This document shows, one piece after another, positions 1 through 9,314 of a stretch of DNA of 64,000 bases. The DNA comes from Alistipes sp. (GTDB taxonomy: Bacteria; Bacteroidota; Bacteroidia; Bacteroidales; Rikenellaceae), in NCBI GenBank assembly GCA_017937125.1, contig JAGBEH010000001.1, forward strand, positions 496,001 through 560,000. Reading direction: 5' to 3'. Every line of letters starts with the position of its first letter. The stretch's first letter is position 1. Position numbers and translations under genes: made by a program. The notes beneath the pieces are model-generated. The model was not told the origin of the DNA and did no database searches. It saw nothing but the letters and a program-made list of their open reading frames with translations.

Positions 1-1
1 C

Positions 2-247
2 GAGGTCCCGTGCGTAATCGAGGGGCAGGGCACCAACCTCCTGAACCATAAGTTGAAGATAGGCAGCCGCCTGCGCATCCCGCTTTCGGAACTGGTGTAT
101 TCGTACGATGCGGACGAGGACGGAAATGAAATAATCATCATCGAACAACGTTCGCTGAAGAATGCCGTTTCGGTCAGGATGAGCGACATAAAGATCGTTT
201 CGCTCGGCGATGTCCCCGTGATAAGAAAAGCCCGCACCGATGATTAG
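2..247 (+). CDS. C-terminal fragment of a YbbR/CdaR-like protein (5' end outside window)
   Basis: The last 81 residues of a forward protein run in from the left edge in the frame of position 2; the ATG at 53 is internal, so no start is visible. The fragment contains IPLSEL followed by an acidic turn and two short strands, compatible with the tail of a YbbR repeat. In Bacteroidota a membrane-anchored YbbR-like protein is commonly encoded directly upstream of coaE, and here the stop codon overlaps the coaE start by 8 bp, suggesting translational coupling. The assignment rests more on context than on motif and should be treated as tentative. Confidence 0.45.
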   Translation, partial: EVPCVIEGQGTNLLNHKLKIGSRLRIPLSELVYSYDADEDGNEIIIIEQRSLKNAVSVRMSDIKIVSLGDVPVIRKARTDD

Positions 248-845
248 GGTAGGAATTACGGGCGGTATCGGTAGCGGCAAGAGTACCGCCTGCCGAATGT
301 TCGAAGAACTCGGGGCTGCGGTCTATGATACCGACGCCAATGCCAAACGGCTGATGAACGGGGATGCGGAGATACGGCGCAGATTGACGGATGCTTTCGG
401 CGACGGGATATATATCGACGGAGAGTTGGATAGAGCTCTGCTCGCCTCGATTGTCTTTGCCGACGACTCCGCACTTGCGAAGCTGAATTCCATAGTCCAC
501 CCTGCGGTGCGCGAGGATTTCCGCCGCTGGTGCGAGGGCCGCAGCGAGGATTATGTGCTGTTGGAGAGCGCCATACTGTTCGAAGCGGGTTTCGATACCG
601 AGGTCGATCGTACGCTTGCGGTCGTTGCGCCGCGCAATCTGCGCATAGAACGGGTATGCCGCCGCAGCGGTATGATGCCCGAGCAGGTGGAGAGCCGCAT
701 CGCTCACCAGATGTCCGACGACGAGTTGCGTGAGCGAGCCGATTATACTATCGTAAACATAACGCTCGACTACTTGCGCAGCGATGTCGGGCAGCTGGAT
801 AAGATGTTCAGATATGAAGCGAATGGCGGTAAGATACGGAATTGA
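240..845 (+). CDS. coaE: Dephospho-CoA kinase
   Basis: Catalyses the last step of coenzyme A synthesis, phosphorylating the 3' hydroxyl of dephospho-CoA with ATP in the cytoplasm. The 201-residue protein has the usual family length. It begins with a P-loop GGIGSGKST (residues 8-16), followed by YDTDANAK, which corresponds to the family's D-x-D substrate region, and a C-terminal DYTIVN strand. The ATG at 240 overlaps the end of the preceding gene by 8 bp. The 3' end overlaps the beginning of folP by about 30 bp, so the two are likely cotranscribed. Nothing appears missing. Confidence 0.95.
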   Translation: MIRVGITGGIGSGKSTACRMFEELGAAVYDTDANAKRLMNGDAEIRRRLTDAFGDGIYIDGELDRALLASIVFADDSALAKLNSIVHPAVREDFRRWCEGRSEDYVLLESAILFEAGFDTEVDRTLAVVAPRNLRIERVCRRSGMMPEQVESRIAHQMSDDELRERADYTIVNITLDYLRSDVGQLDKMFRYEANGGKIRN

Positions 846-1659
846 CTTTTCCCGTCCCCAAGTGATGACTATCGTCAATGTGACGCCTGATTCGTTTTAC
901 GAAGGCAGCCGTACGACGGACGAGGCGGACGTTGTCGCCCGCGTACGCGAAGCCGTCGCGGCTGGATGTTCCATAGTCGATGTCGGCGGCTATTCGTCGC
1001 GGCCTAATGCTGACGATGTATCCCCGAACGAGGAGTGGAGGAGGGTAGAGACGGGAATACGTTGCGTGCGTGCCGTCTCGGCCGATATTCCCGTTTCGAT
1101 AGACACGTTCCGCGCTTCGGTCGCCGAACGTGCCGTTTCGGCCGACAGCCGTATAATCATCAACGATATTTCGGCAGGTGCGCTCGACCCTGCAATCATC
1201 GATGTCGCGGTCGAAAGCGGAGTGCCGTATATCGCTATGCATATGCGCGGAACTCCCGCAACGATGCAGTCTATGACCGATTACGACGACATTACGGCCG
1301 AGGTGAAGAGATATTTCGGCGAGAAAATAGAGTCGTTCCTGTCGCGCGGTATGCGTGACGAAAATATCATCCTCGACGCAGGTTTCGGCTTCGCCAAGAC
1401 GCTCGACCAGAATTACGAACTGCTCGGCCGCCTGAACGAAATATGCGGAATGGGGTATCCGGTGCTTGCTGGGCTGTCCCGCAAGTCGATGATATATAAA
1501 CTTTTGGGCGTAACTCCGTCGGAGAGTTTGGCGGGCACCGTAGCTCTCGGCTGGGAGGCTTTGCGGCAGGGAGCTACCATCCTGCGTGTGCACGATACGC
1601 GCGCGGCAGTCGATACGGTGAAGATATTCGAAACTTACGGCAGAAATCTGAAAAGATGA
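814..1659 (+). CDS. folP: Dihydropteroate synthase
   Basis: Condenses p-aminobenzoate with hydroxymethyl-dihydropterin diphosphate in folate synthesis; it is the target of sulfonamides. The TIM-barrel signatures are present in order: [21 protein letters not shown] (pterin/PABA loop 2), [30 protein letters not shown] and RVHDTRAAV. The frame is open from 784, but that start would cut deep into coaE; ATG 814 (or 823) gives a protein of about 281 residues, normal for the family, with an overlap of about 30 bp. The end overlaps the next gene by an ATGA. No resistance-type insertion is evident by eye. Confidence 0.94.
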   Translation: MKRMAVRYGIDFSRPQVMTIVNVTPDSFYEGSRTTDEADVVARVREAVAAGCSIVDVGGYSSRPNADDVSPNEEWRRVETGIRCVRAVSADIPVSIDTFRASVAERAVSADSRIIINDISAGALDPAIIDVAVESGVPYIAMHMRGTPATMQSMTDYDDITAEVKRYFGEKIESFLSRGMRDENIILDAGFGFAKTLDQNYELLGRLNEICGMGYPVLAGLSRKSMIYKLLGVTPSESLAGTVALGWEALRQGATILRVHDTRAAVDTVKIFETYGRNLKR

Positions 1660-2306
1660 TAAAGGCTTACGACATACACAAGAATTTCGGTGCGCTTGAG
1701 GTGCTCAAAGGCGTGTCGTTGGAGGTTGCGAAAGGCGAGGTCGTTGCCGTGACGGGCGCGAGCGGCGCGGGCAAGACGACGCTGTTGCAGATACTCGGGA
1801 CGCTTTCGCGTGCCGATGCGGGACGTCTGGAGATAGACGGTACGGATGTGGCGACATTGCGCGATCGGGAGCTGTCGCGATTTCGCAATTCGCATATCGG
1901 GTTCGTCTTCCAGTTCCATCATCTGTTACCCGAATTTACGGCATTGGAGAATGTATGCATACCTGCGTTTATCGCGCATCGCGATCGCGGCGAGACCGAA
2001 GCGCGTGCGCGCGAACTGCTTGAGATGCTTGGGCTCGGCGAACGGATGTCGCATAAGCCGAGCCAGTTGTCGGGCGGCGAGCAGCAGCGCGTGGCCATAG
2101 CGCGGGCGTTGATGAACAGGCCGTCGGTGCTTTTGGCCGACGAACCGTCGGGCAATCTCGACACGCGCAATCGCGAGGAGATATATCGCATTTTTTTCGA
2201 ACTGAGGGACAAATTCGGCCAGACTGCGGTGATAGTTACCCACGATGAGGGGTTCGCCGATATGGCCGACCGTAAAATAGTTATGAGCGATGGATGTATA
2301 TTATGA
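1656..2306 (+). CDS. lolD: ABC transporter ATP-binding protein, LolD type
   Basis: ATPase subunit of an MacB/LolCDE-type transporter that drives lipoprotein release or export across the inner membrane. The 216 residues contain Walker A GASGAGKT (34-41), a Q-loop at [11 protein letters not shown], the ABC signature [15 protein letters not shown], Walker [13 protein letters not shown] and the switch His in [10 protein letters not shown]. The phrase [16 protein letters not shown] is typical of LolD. The gene starts on the ATGA overlap with folP. No permease (LolC/E) is next door, so the partner must be encoded elsewhere, as is usual in Bacteroidota. Confidence 0.85.
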   Translation: MIKAYDIHKNFGALEVLKGVSLEVAKGEVVAVTGASGAGKTTLLQILGTLSRADAGRLEIDGTDVATLRDRELSRFRNSHIGFVFQFHHLLPEFTALENVCIPAFIAHRDRGETEARARELLEMLGLGERMSHKPSQLSGGEQQRVAIARALMNRPSVLLADEPSGNLDTRNREEIYRIFFELRDKFGQTAVIVTHDEGFADMADRKIVMSDGCIL

Positions 2307-3081
2307 TTTTTCCGAAGAGGAGCTGCGCGACCTGCTCGAACGGCTCCACGACAAGTATAACTGCCCTGAGTTCATCGAGGCCGACCCCATAAGCGTACCG
2401 CACGCCTTTTCGGTGCGCGAGGATCGCGAGATAGCGGGGCTTTTCGCTTCGACCATAGCTTGGGGCAACCGTAAGGCGATAGTCAAAAGCGCGCGGCGGA
2501 TGATGCAGTATATGGACGATGCTCCGTCCGATTTCGTGCGCAATGCGTCCGACAAGGAGTTGCAGATGTTGCAGAGCTATGTGCACCGTACATTCAACGG
2601 CCGCGATTTCATCGATTTCGTCATCGCCGTGCGCGGGATATGCGAGCGTTTCGGCGGCATAGGCCGTTTCGTCGAGGAGCGTTATGCCGCAACGGGGTCG
2701 ATAGCTCGTGTGCTTTCGGATTTCCGTCGCGAATTTTTCTCCTGCGACCACGATCCGCATTGCGAAAAACACCTCTCCTCGATCGATAAGGGGGCGGCCT
2801 GCAAGCGCCTGAATATGTATTTCCGCTGGTTCGTACGCCGCGATGCACGCGGCGTGGATTTCGGCGAGTGGACGAGCATCCCTATGTCGGCATTGTACCT
2901 GCCGTTAGACGTGCATACGGGCAATATGGGGCGTGCTTTGGGACTTCTGAAACGTAAGCAGAGCGACTGGAAAGCTACTGTCGAGATCACCGATGCCCTC
3001 CGTCGGTTCGATGCCGAAGACCCCGTGCGCTACGACTTTTCGCTGTTCGGCGCGGGCATAGACGGATTCCTGAAACAATAA
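2290..3081 (+). CDS. TIGR02757 (DUF2400) family protein, function unknown
   Basis: This 263-residue protein matches my recollection of the TIGR02757 family, common in Bacteroidota and some other bacteria and without an established function. Recognisable parts are the N-terminal segment with [16 protein letters not shown], an [10 protein letters not shown] helix, [23 protein letters not shown] and the C-terminal [14 protein letters not shown]. The VHTGN and [11 protein letters not shown]-like segments recall helix-hairpin-helix glycosylase folds, but no catalytic claim is possible. The start overlaps the end of lolD by 17 bp, so expression is probably coupled to it. Confidence 0.8.
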   Translation: MDVYYDFSEEELRDLLERLHDKYNCPEFIEADPISVPHAFSVREDREIAGLFASTIAWGNRKAIVKSARRMMQYMDDAPSDFVRNASDKELQMLQSYVHRTFNGRDFIDFVIAVRGICERFGGIGRFVEERYAATGSIARVLSDFRREFFSCDHDPHCEKHLSSIDKGAACKRLNMYFRWFVRRDARGVDFGEWTSIPMSALYLPLDVHTGNMGRALGLLKRKQSDWKATVEITDALRRFDAEDPVRYDFSLFGAGIDGFLKQ

Positions 3082-3084
3082 CGG

Positions 3085-3777
3085 ATGTTTCGTTTCAAAC
3101 AGTTCACCGTGCGGCAGGAGGGTTCGGCTATGAAGGTCGGAACCGACGGCGTGCTCGTGGGTGCGTGGGCTTCGGCGGGCGACGGTTGCCGACGTATTCT
3201 CGATATCGGTACGGGCACGGGACTTATCGCCCTTATTGCGGCGCAGCGTTTTCCGTCGGCGGACGTCGTCGGCGTCGAGATAGATGCCGACAGTGCCGCG
3301 CAGGCTCGTGAGAATGTCGCCGCCTCGCCGTGGAGCAACCGCATAGATATAGTTTGCACTGCCGTTCAGGATTATACGCCCGACGAGCGGTTCGACCTCA
3401 TAATTTCCAATCCTCCGTATTTCGATAATTCGCTCGTGTGCCCCGATAAGGGACGTACTGCTGCGCGACATACGGTTTCGCTGAATTTCGCTGAATTGGC
3501 TGCGGCCGCCGAACGGCTGCTCGCCGACGGAGGACGGTTCGCGGTCATCGTTCCTGCGGATGCCGCCCGTGCCGTGATAATGGCCGCCCGTCTGCATCTG
3601 GTACGGCGCTGCGATGTGCGGACGAAGCCGTCGGGCGTGTTCAAACGGACGATGTTGGAGTTTGCGAAACGTTTCGAAGGGGCGGCAGAGTGTTCGGAGC
3701 TGACGATAGGCGACGGAGCGGGCGGTTATGATGATGAATACAGGTGTCTGACAGGCGATTTTTATCTCAAATTTTGA
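3085..3777 (+). CDS. trmN6: tRNA1(Val) (adenine-37-N6)-methyltransferase-like protein
   Basis: Class I SAM-dependent methyltransferase of the YfiC/TrmN6 group, 230 residues. It has the substrate-side N-terminal MKVGTDGVLVGAWA, SAM motif I DIGTGTGLIALIAAQR, an acidic loop VGVEIDADSA and the catalytic NPPYF tetrad (motif IV) characteristic of N6-adenine methylation. The FRFKQFTVRQ opening is typical of the family. It begins 3 bp after the TIGR02757 gene and ends the forward operon; the next gene has its own promoter. Exact tRNA target is inferred from the family. Confidence 0.85.
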   Translation: MFRFKQFTVRQEGSAMKVGTDGVLVGAWASAGDGCRRILDIGTGTGLIALIAAQRFPSADVVGVEIDADSAAQARENVAASPWSNRIDIVCTAVQDYTPDERFDLIISNPPYFDNSLVCPDKGRTAARHTVSLNFAELAAAAERLLADGGRFAVIVPADAARAVIMAARLHLVRRCDVRTKPSGVFKRTMLEFAKRFEGAAECSELTIGDGAGGYDDEYRCLTGDFYLKF

Positions 3778-3841
3778 TTCTGCATTCGTAATCATATACC
3801 GAAAAAGCGGTCGCGTCCGTTCGTTATTCGGAGTAAAGTTG

Positions 3842-3849
3842 TAATTTTG
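3842..3849 (+). promoter_or_regulatory. -7 element TAATTTTG upstream of the DUF4831 gene
   Basis: Matches the Bacteroidota -7 consensus TAnnTTTG and lies 29 bp before the ATG at 3879. No clear TTTG -33 box is seen, only a TTCG in the right area. Its position makes the upstream TTG at 3852 an unlikely start. Confidence 0.6.
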
Positions 3850-3878
3850 CGTTGCTAACCCTTAAACAGTTTTTGAAT

Positions 3879-4772
3879 ATGAAACGTCTGTTTTTGTTGA
3901 TCGCGGCGGCTGCGGCGGCATTTTCCGCAACCGCGCAGGATAACCGTATAATACGCACCGGTGTTGTCGTACGCGACGGCGAGGCGGCGTTCGTCGAACC
4001 CAAAAGTACGATTGCGGTGGACATTACGGTAGAGCATTCCGAAATCATAGTCGGTCCTTATGCACGCTATGCCCAGAAATACCTCGGGGTGCGCGCCCCG
4101 TTGAGCGATAAGAGTTCATACCGCATCGCAGGTGCGACTGTCGCGCTTATGAAGGACGGAGCGCACTTCGCGGCGGATAATGTCGCGGAACCCGATAGCC
4201 GTCTCGAACCGCTGTCAGGCTCCGAGCGCGATTTCGCGAAGCTGTTGCCCGACCGTATGGACTCGCGGGCATTGACGGCCGATCAGGCTGCCGCCGAGGC
4301 TGCTGCGGCCATATTCTCGCTGCGCAAGCACCGCATAGACCTTGTTACGGGCGAGGCTGGCGAGAATGTCTTCGGCGGAGGGCTCGAAGCGGCCCTGCGT
4401 ACGATAGACGATTACGAAAACAAATATCTCGAACTCTTTTTCGGCAAGCAGATAACGTCCGTAGAGACGGTGCGTTTCACCGTGAAACCGAGCGGCGACA
4501 AATTCGGCTATCTGCTCGGACGTTTCAGCGAGAAGGACGGGATGGTTCCCGCGACGGATCTGTCGGGCGAGATAATTATGCTCCAGATAGAGCCTTCGGG
4601 CGATACGTCGTTGAGTTACATCACCGAGGCGGGTGAAAAGGATAAGGTCACGGCCGAGTGCCGTGTGGCCGACTTCTCGTCGTGCATTCTTTCGTACGGC
4701 ACGGAGCGCATCGCATCGGCCGTGCTGCCGCTCTTCGAATTCGGCCGTACGATAAAGGTGGCGCTCAAGTAG
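3879..4772 (+). CDS. DUF4831 family secreted protein
   Basis: 297 residues beginning with a clear Sec signal peptide (MKRLFLLIAAAAAAFSATAQ, probable cleavage after Ala-Gln). The segment VGPYARYAQKYLGV is the hallmark I associate with DUF4831, a Bacteroidota-specific periplasmic or surface family of unknown role. A long central helix with DQAAAEAAAAIFSLRKHR and the phrase TGEAGENVFGGGLEAAL also fit that family. The upstream -7 element and the signal peptide fix the start at 3879 rather than the TTG at 3852. No enzymatic motif is evident. Confidence 0.75.
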   Translation: MKRLFLLIAAAAAAFSATAQDNRIIRTGVVVRDGEAAFVEPKSTIAVDITVEHSEIIVGPYARYAQKYLGVRAPLSDKSSYRIAGATVALMKDGAHFAADNVAEPDSRLEPLSGSERDFAKLLPDRMDSRALTADQAAAEAAAAIFSLRKHRIDLVTGEAGENVFGGGLEAALRTIDDYENKYLELFFGKQITSVETVRFTVKPSGDKFGYLLGRFSEKDGMVPATDLSGEIIMLQIEPSGDTSLSYITEAGEKDKVTAECRVADFSSCILSYGTERIASAVLPLFEFGRTIKVALK

Positions 4773-4792
4773 CTTTCAGGGTCTCTGCGAAT

Positions 4793-5437
4793 ATGGACAA
4801 TACGTCGCGAATGGTCGCCCTGCTGGCCGAGTTGCGCCGCGAGAGAAACGGACTTGCGGCCGATACGATGCGGTTCTACGGTACTCCCTACGGAATGAAC
4901 TACGGTGTGGCGATACATACCGTACGCGAAAAAATCGCCGGTATGTCTCGCGATCGGGCGTTTGCCGAATATCTTTATCTTCAGGATGTCCGCGAACTGC
5001 GTATCGCGGCATTGTGGCTTGCCGACCCGAACGGGCTGTCGTCCTCCGATTTCGATTTCTGGGCTGCGGGAATCATAAATTCCGAGGTCGCCGAACAGGC
5101 GGCTATGGCTTTTCTGTCGCAGGCGGATTGCATCGACGAATTGTTGGACGGGTGGTGTGCGGCGGACAACGTATTGCTGTGCTATGCCGCTATGCTTGCG
5201 GCTGCCCGCAATGCGAAATGCAGTGCCGATACTGCCGTTGCGTCGGTGGCGAAATCCCTTGCCGCATTTCCCGACAGCCGCCTTATGGCGCAGGGTGCCG
5301 TCGCTTTGCTCGTTGCCGTTGCCGAACGTTCGGAGGAGGGGCGCCGACAGGTGGAAAATATGATGAGTTCGCTTCCCGAAGATGCTCCCGCCGCAAGGTA
5401 TCTCCGCGAAGAACTGTCGTGGCGTCTCGAACCGTGA
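4793..5437 (+). CDS. DNA alkylation repair (AlkD-like HEAT repeat) family protein
   Basis: 214 residues, all-helical by composition, resembling Bacteroidota proteins annotated as DNA alkylation repair: the opening LRRERNGLAADTMRFYG, the phrase DVRELRIAALWLADP and the SEVAEQAAMAFL helix fit that family. The longer open frame from 4658 would overlap the preceding gene's end by over 100 bp, so ATG 4793, 20 bp after that gene, is preferred. AlkD proteins remove bulky or positively charged alkylated bases without base flipping; whether this divergent member does so cannot be told here. It ends 21 bp from the convergent radA end, with no terminator hairpin visible. Confidence 0.6.
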   Translation: MDNTSRMVALLAELRRERNGLAADTMRFYGTPYGMNYGVAIHTVREKIAGMSRDRAFAEYLYLQDVRELRIAALWLADPNGLSSSDFDFWAAGIINSEVAEQAAMAFLSQADCIDELLDGWCAADNVLLCYAAMLAAARNAKCSADTAVASVAKSLAAFPDSRLMAQGAVALLVAVAERSEEGRRQVENMMSSLPEDAPAARYLREELSWRLEP

Positions 5438-5458
5438 TGCGCATCGGTGCCGCCCGCA

Positions 5459-6829
5459 CTACTCTTCGGCGAAGAGCGCTTTCGGCAGCTGGGCGATATT
5501 GTTGATGCGGATTATCTCTATCCCTTTGACGGATTTCGACGGTTTGGCCATATATCCCGAAACCACGATTTTCCGGAACCCGAGCCGTGCAGCTTCGGCG
5601 ATGCGCTGTTCGGTGCGCGGTGCGGGTCTGACCTCTCCCGAAAGTCCTATTTCGCCCGCACAGCAGATGCCCGTATTTATCGGGCGGTCGTAGTACGACG
5701 ATATTACGGCGGCGACTATTGCCATATCCAGCCCCGTGTCCTGCACCCGAAACCCTCCCGCGAAGTTCAGAAAGACGTCTTTGGTGAACATCTTCATTCC
5801 TACGCGCTTTTCGAGAATGGCCAGCAGCATATTCATCCTCCGCGAGTCGTATCCCGTCGCGTTGCGCTGCGGCGTTCCGTATGCGGCGTTGCTTACAAGT
5901 GCCTGAACCTCTATCAGATAGGGGCGTATTCCGTCCACCGAAGCCCCTACGGCTATTCCGCTCAGCGGCTCGTCGTAGTGCGTGAGCAGTATCTCCGACG
6001 GGTTGTCCACGCAGCGCAGCCCGTTGTCGAGCATTTCGAAAACGCCTATCTCGAATGTCGCTCCGAAGCGGTTCTTTATGCCGCGGAGTATGCGGTAGAT
6101 ATTGTTTCCGTCGCCCTCGAACTGGAGCACCACATCGACGATATGTTCCAGTATTTTTGGACCCGCAATGGTGCCGTCTTTGGTTATGTGCCCGATGATG
6201 AATATCGACGTACCCGTGCTCTTGGCATATTTGAGCAGTGTCGCGGCGCATTCGCGTATCTGCGACACGCTGCCTGCCGACGAGTCGATAAGGTCGGTGT
6301 ACATCGTCTGTATCGAGTCGATTATTACGATGTCGGGACGCTGTTCTTCTATCTGCGATATGATGTTTTCGAGCAGCGTTTCCGTGTATACGATGCACTC
6401 CTCGTTGCCGATGCCTATGCGCGAGGCACGCAGCTTTATCTGCTCGGCCGACTCCTCGCCCGATACGTAGAGCGTCCGCAGTCCGTTGGGCGACAATGCT
6501 ATCTGCAAAGAGAGGGTGGACTTCCCGATACCCGGTTCCCCGCCCAAAAGTACGAGCGAACCCGCAACGAGCCCGCCGCCGAGTACGCGGTTGATTTCCG
6601 AATTGCCCAAATCGAGACGGCGGCGGTCGCCTTCGCGTATTTCGCTCACGCGCTGCGGTTTCGACAACGGAACATTGGCTATCGATGCCGCTGCCGAGCC
6701 GCTTTCGCGGGCGATGATCTCTTCGGTGAACGAGTTCCACTCGCCGCACGAGGGGCAGCGCCCGAGCCATTTGGGTGCCTCGAACCCGCAATTCTTGCAG
6801 AAAAAAGCCTTTTTTACCTTTGCCGCCAT
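5459..6829 (-). CDS. radA: DNA repair protein RadA
   Basis: RecA-related ATPase that promotes branch migration during recombination and repair. The 456 residues show the full architecture: an N-terminal zinc finger (CKNCGFE...CPSCGEW, residues 11-31), Walker A GGEPGIGKST, Walker B IVIIDSIQTM, the RadA-specific KNRFG motif, and a C-terminal Lon-like domain (SNAAYGTPQRN..., FAGGFRVQDTGLDMA). It is the last gene of a reverse operon with rseP 7 bp upstream and converges on the AlkD-like gene. Confidence 0.97.
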   Translation of the reverse strand: MAAKVKKAFFCKNCGFEAPKWLGRCPSCGEWNSFTEEIIARESGSAAASIANVPLSKPQRVSEIREGDRRRLDLGNSEINRVLGGGLVAGSLVLLGGEPGIGKSTLSLQIALSPNGLRTLYVSGEESAEQIKLRASRIGIGNEECIVYTETLLENIISQIEEQRPDIVIIDSIQTMYTDLIDSSAGSVSQIRECAATLLKYAKSTGTSIFIIGHITKDGTIAGPKILEHIVDVVLQFEGDGNNIYRILRGIKNRFGATFEIGVFEMLDNGLRCVDNPSEILLTHYDEPLSGIAVGASVDGIRPYLIEVQALVSNAAYGTPQRNATGYDSRRMNMLLAILEKRVGMKMFTKDVFLNFAGGFRVQDTGLDMAIVAAVISSYYDRPINTGICCAGEIGLSGEVRPAPRTEQRIAEAARLGFRKIVVSGYMAKPSKSVKGIEIIRINNIAQLPKALFAEE

Positions 6830-6836
6830 ATCGCTG

Positions 6837-8153
6837 TTATTTTATGAAAAAGCGGTAGATGTCGTTGCCGTTGGCATAGACCAGCAATATCAGAATGAGT
6901 ATCAGTCCTATATATTGCGCGATTTCGAGGAAGCGGTCGCTCGGCTTGCGCCCCGTTATCATCTCCCAGAGAGTAAAGAGCGAGTGCCCTCCGTCCAACC
7001 CCGGGATGGGGATGATGTTCATTATGGCGAGAATTATCGAGAGGAAAGCCGTTGTAAACCAGAACTGCTGCCAGTCCCAATGCGACGGAAATATGTTTCC
7101 GATGGCTATGAATCCGCCGAGATTCTTGTACATCTCGGTCTTGGGCTGCACTATCATCTTCAGCTGCTGCCAGTAGTTGGAAATCACCTTGCCCGTAAGC
7201 TTGGCACCCGCGGGTATGGATTGCAGGAAGGTGTAGTGCTGCGTACGCAAAGGCAGCGGGGCTATTACGAACCCTATCTTGCCCTCGTCGTTTATCGGCA
7301 CCTCTATTTGCAGCATCTCGCCGCCGCGTTCTATGTCTAAGGGCACCGTTTCGCCCTTGTGTGATTGAATGAGGTCGTAAATCTTCTCTATCTCCACTGC
7401 CTGTTCTCCCGCGACCCCCGCTATGCGGTCGCCTTCGCGCAACCCTGCCGCTGCGGCTGTCTCCGATTGCACCTCGCCGACCAGCATCGGGATGCGCGGT
7501 GCGTACAGCCCCTTGAAACTCTCGCTGTTGCGCATATCGAGCAGTTTGTCGTAAGGGATTACCAGCTCCCGTTCGATGCCGTTGCGCTCGATAAGGACCG
7601 TGCGGTCGCTGTCGGCGAGAACCAGCAGGTTGAGTATCTCGTTGGCGTTGTCTATCGTCTTGCCGTCGATAGAAATTATCTTGTCTCCGTCTTCGAAGCC
7701 CATATCGTGCGCCGTATCGTTGAATACGTAGCCCCACTTCACGTCTTCATTGGCCAAATAGGTGCTGCCCCAGGCGTATGATATGCCGCAGTAGATGACG
7801 AATGCCAGTATCAGGTTCATCACCACGCCCGCTATCATCACGAAAAACCGCTGCCAAGCGGGTTTCGCGCGGAATTCGTCGGGCTTGACGGGTTGTTTCA
7901 TCTGCTCCGTGTCGAGACTTTCGTCTATCATTCCCGCGATCTTGACATAACCGCCGAGCGGCACCCAGCCCAATCCGTACTCCGTATCGCCGCGCTTGAA
8001 CTTAAAGAGCGAGAAATAGGGGTTGAAGAATATGTAGAACTTTTCTACCCGTATGCCGAAGATGCGTGCGGCTATGAAATGTCCGAATTCGTGAATCGCA
8101 ACTAACAGCGAAAGGCTCATCAGCAGTTGCAGAACCTTGATGAAAATTTCCAT
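6837..8153 (-). CDS. rseP: Site-2 protease RseP
   Basis: Membrane-embedded zinc metalloprotease that cleaves transmembrane anti-sigma factors or leftover signal peptides. Residues 21-25 form HEFGH in the first membrane helix; the second metal/active-site motif, IPGLDGGH, is in a C-terminal helix. Two periplasmic PDZ-like stretches lie between (around DMGFEDGDKIISIDG and GLREGDRIAGV). 438 residues is normal for Bacteroidota. It sits between dxr (4 bp gap) and radA (7 bp gap), so the envelope-stress protease is cotranscribed with isoprenoid synthesis and DNA repair genes. Confidence 0.96.
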   Translation of the reverse strand: MEIFIKVLQLLMSLSLLVAIHEFGHFIAARIFGIRVEKFYIFFNPYFSLFKFKRGDTEYGLGWVPLGGYVKIAGMIDESLDTEQMKQPVKPDEFRAKPAWQRFFVMIAGVVMNLILAFVIYCGISYAWGSTYLANEDVKWGYVFNDTAHDMGFEDGDKIISIDGKTIDNANEILNLLVLADSDRTVLIERNGIERELVIPYDKLLDMRNSESFKGLYAPRIPMLVGEVQSETAAAAGLREGDRIAGVAGEQAVEIEKIYDLIQSHKGETVPLDIERGGEMLQIEVPINDEGKIGFVIAPLPLRTQHYTFLQSIPAGAKLTGKVISNYWQQLKMIVQPKTEMYKNLGGFIAIGNIFPSHWDWQQFWFTTAFLSIILAIMNIIPIPGLDGGHSLFTLWEMITGRKPSDRFLEIAQYIGLILILILLVYANGNDIYRFFIK

Positions 8154-8157
8154 TATG

Positions 8158-9312
8158 TTATATTCCTAAAAATTTACTTGCCAATGCGCGTGCTTCGTCG
8201 TTGCACAGCGCGTAATCGTCCGTCGTAGGGTCGGTCTTGAACGTCGCATTCGCTAAGGCGTATTCTATGGTCCGTACTATGTCGGGATAGGTGCATTTAT
8301 GCGCGAGGAATGCCGCTACGGCCGTTTCGTTCGCTCCGTTCATCGTGCAGGCCGCCGTGCCGCCGCGCCGCAGACAGTCGTAGGCGATGTCGAGTGCGGG
8401 GTATTTCGCACGGTCTGCTTCCGCGAATGTGAGGGTGGGGTGGTCTGCGAAACTGAAGGGTTCCGAGCCGCGCACCGCACGGTGCGGATACATAAGCGCG
8501 TAGCTTATGGGCATACGCATATCGGGAGTGCCGAGCTGCGCCTTCAAAGCCCCGTCTTCGAACTCCACGAGCGAATGCACTATCGACTGCGGGTGGATTA
8601 TTACCGATATTCGGTCGGCATCGGTGCCGAAAAGCCAGTGCGCTTCTATTACTTCGAACCCTTTGTTCACGAGCGTCGCGGAGTCGATGGTTATCTTCGC
8701 GCCCATTGTCCATTGCGGATGTTTGAGCGCCTGCTCGACCGTAACGTTCGCCAATGCTTCGCGCGGAAGGTCGCGGAATGCTCCGCCGCTGCACGTGAGT
8801 ATCAGCCTGCGTACGGGCGATACTTCGCCCGTGAGACACTGGAAGATCGCCGAATGCTCCGAGTCCACGGGCAGTATCGGCGCGCGGTGCTCGACAGCCT
8901 TGCGCATAATTGTTTCGCCGCCTACCACCAGGCTCTCCTTGTTGGCCAGCGCCACTTTCTTGCCGCACTCTACGGCTCGTAGGGTCGGCATCATTCCCGC
9001 GTATCCTACCAGTGCGTTTACTACCGTGTCGATATTGGAGTTGTCCACCGTATCCCCGACGGATTTCGAGCCGGCGAAGACCTTTACGTCGGTGTCGGCC
9101 AAAGCCTCTTTCAGCTGTCCGTAGTAGCGTTCGTCCGCTATCGCTACGCTGTCGGCATCGAACTCCCGCGCCTGCCGTGCGAGCAGTTCCCAGTTACTGT
9201 TGGCCGTAAGCGATATTATTTCGAAACGATCGGGGTTTTCGCGTACCACATCGAGTGTCTGGACGCCGATAGAACCGGTTGAGCCGAGAATGGCAAGACC
9301 CTGTTTCTTCAT
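8158..9312 (-). CDS. dxr: 1-deoxy-D-xylulose 5-phosphate reductoisomerase
   Basis: Second enzyme of the MEP isoprenoid pathway, NADPH-dependent and the target of fosmidomycin. 384 residues. NADPH-binding GSTGSIG is near the start; then ALANKESLV, PVDSEHSAIFQC (metal and substrate ligands), LTCSGGAFRD, MGAKITIDSATLVNKG and HPQSIVHSLVEF. The open frame extends upstream to 9543, but this runs into the preceding gene and lacks homology; the ATG at 9312, two bases after the LytM gene, gives the conserved N-terminus. ispD of the same pathway lies separately at 36-37 kb. Confidence 0.97.
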   Translation of the reverse strand: MKKQGLAILGSTGSIGVQTLDVVRENPDRFEIISLTANSNWELLARQAREFDADSVAIADERYYGQLKEALADTDVKVFAGSKSVGDTVDNSNIDTVVNALVGYAGMMPTLRAVECGKKVALANKESLVVGGETIMRKAVEHRAPILPVDSEHSAIFQCLTGEVSPVRRLILTCSGGAFRDLPREALANVTVEQALKHPQWTMGAKITIDSATLVNKGFEVIEAHWLFGTDADRISVIIHPQSIVHSLVEFEDGALKAQLGTPDMRMPISYALMYPHRAVRGSEPFSFADHPTLTFAEADRAKYPALDIAYDCLRRGGTAACTMNGANETAVAAFLAHKCTYPDIVRTIEYALANATFKTDPTTDDYALCNDEARALASKFLGI

Positions 9313-9314
9313 AT

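Noticed and set aside
5447-6847. Forward open frame opposite radA
   Set aside because: Shadow of radA, which has all RadA motifs on the reverse strand.
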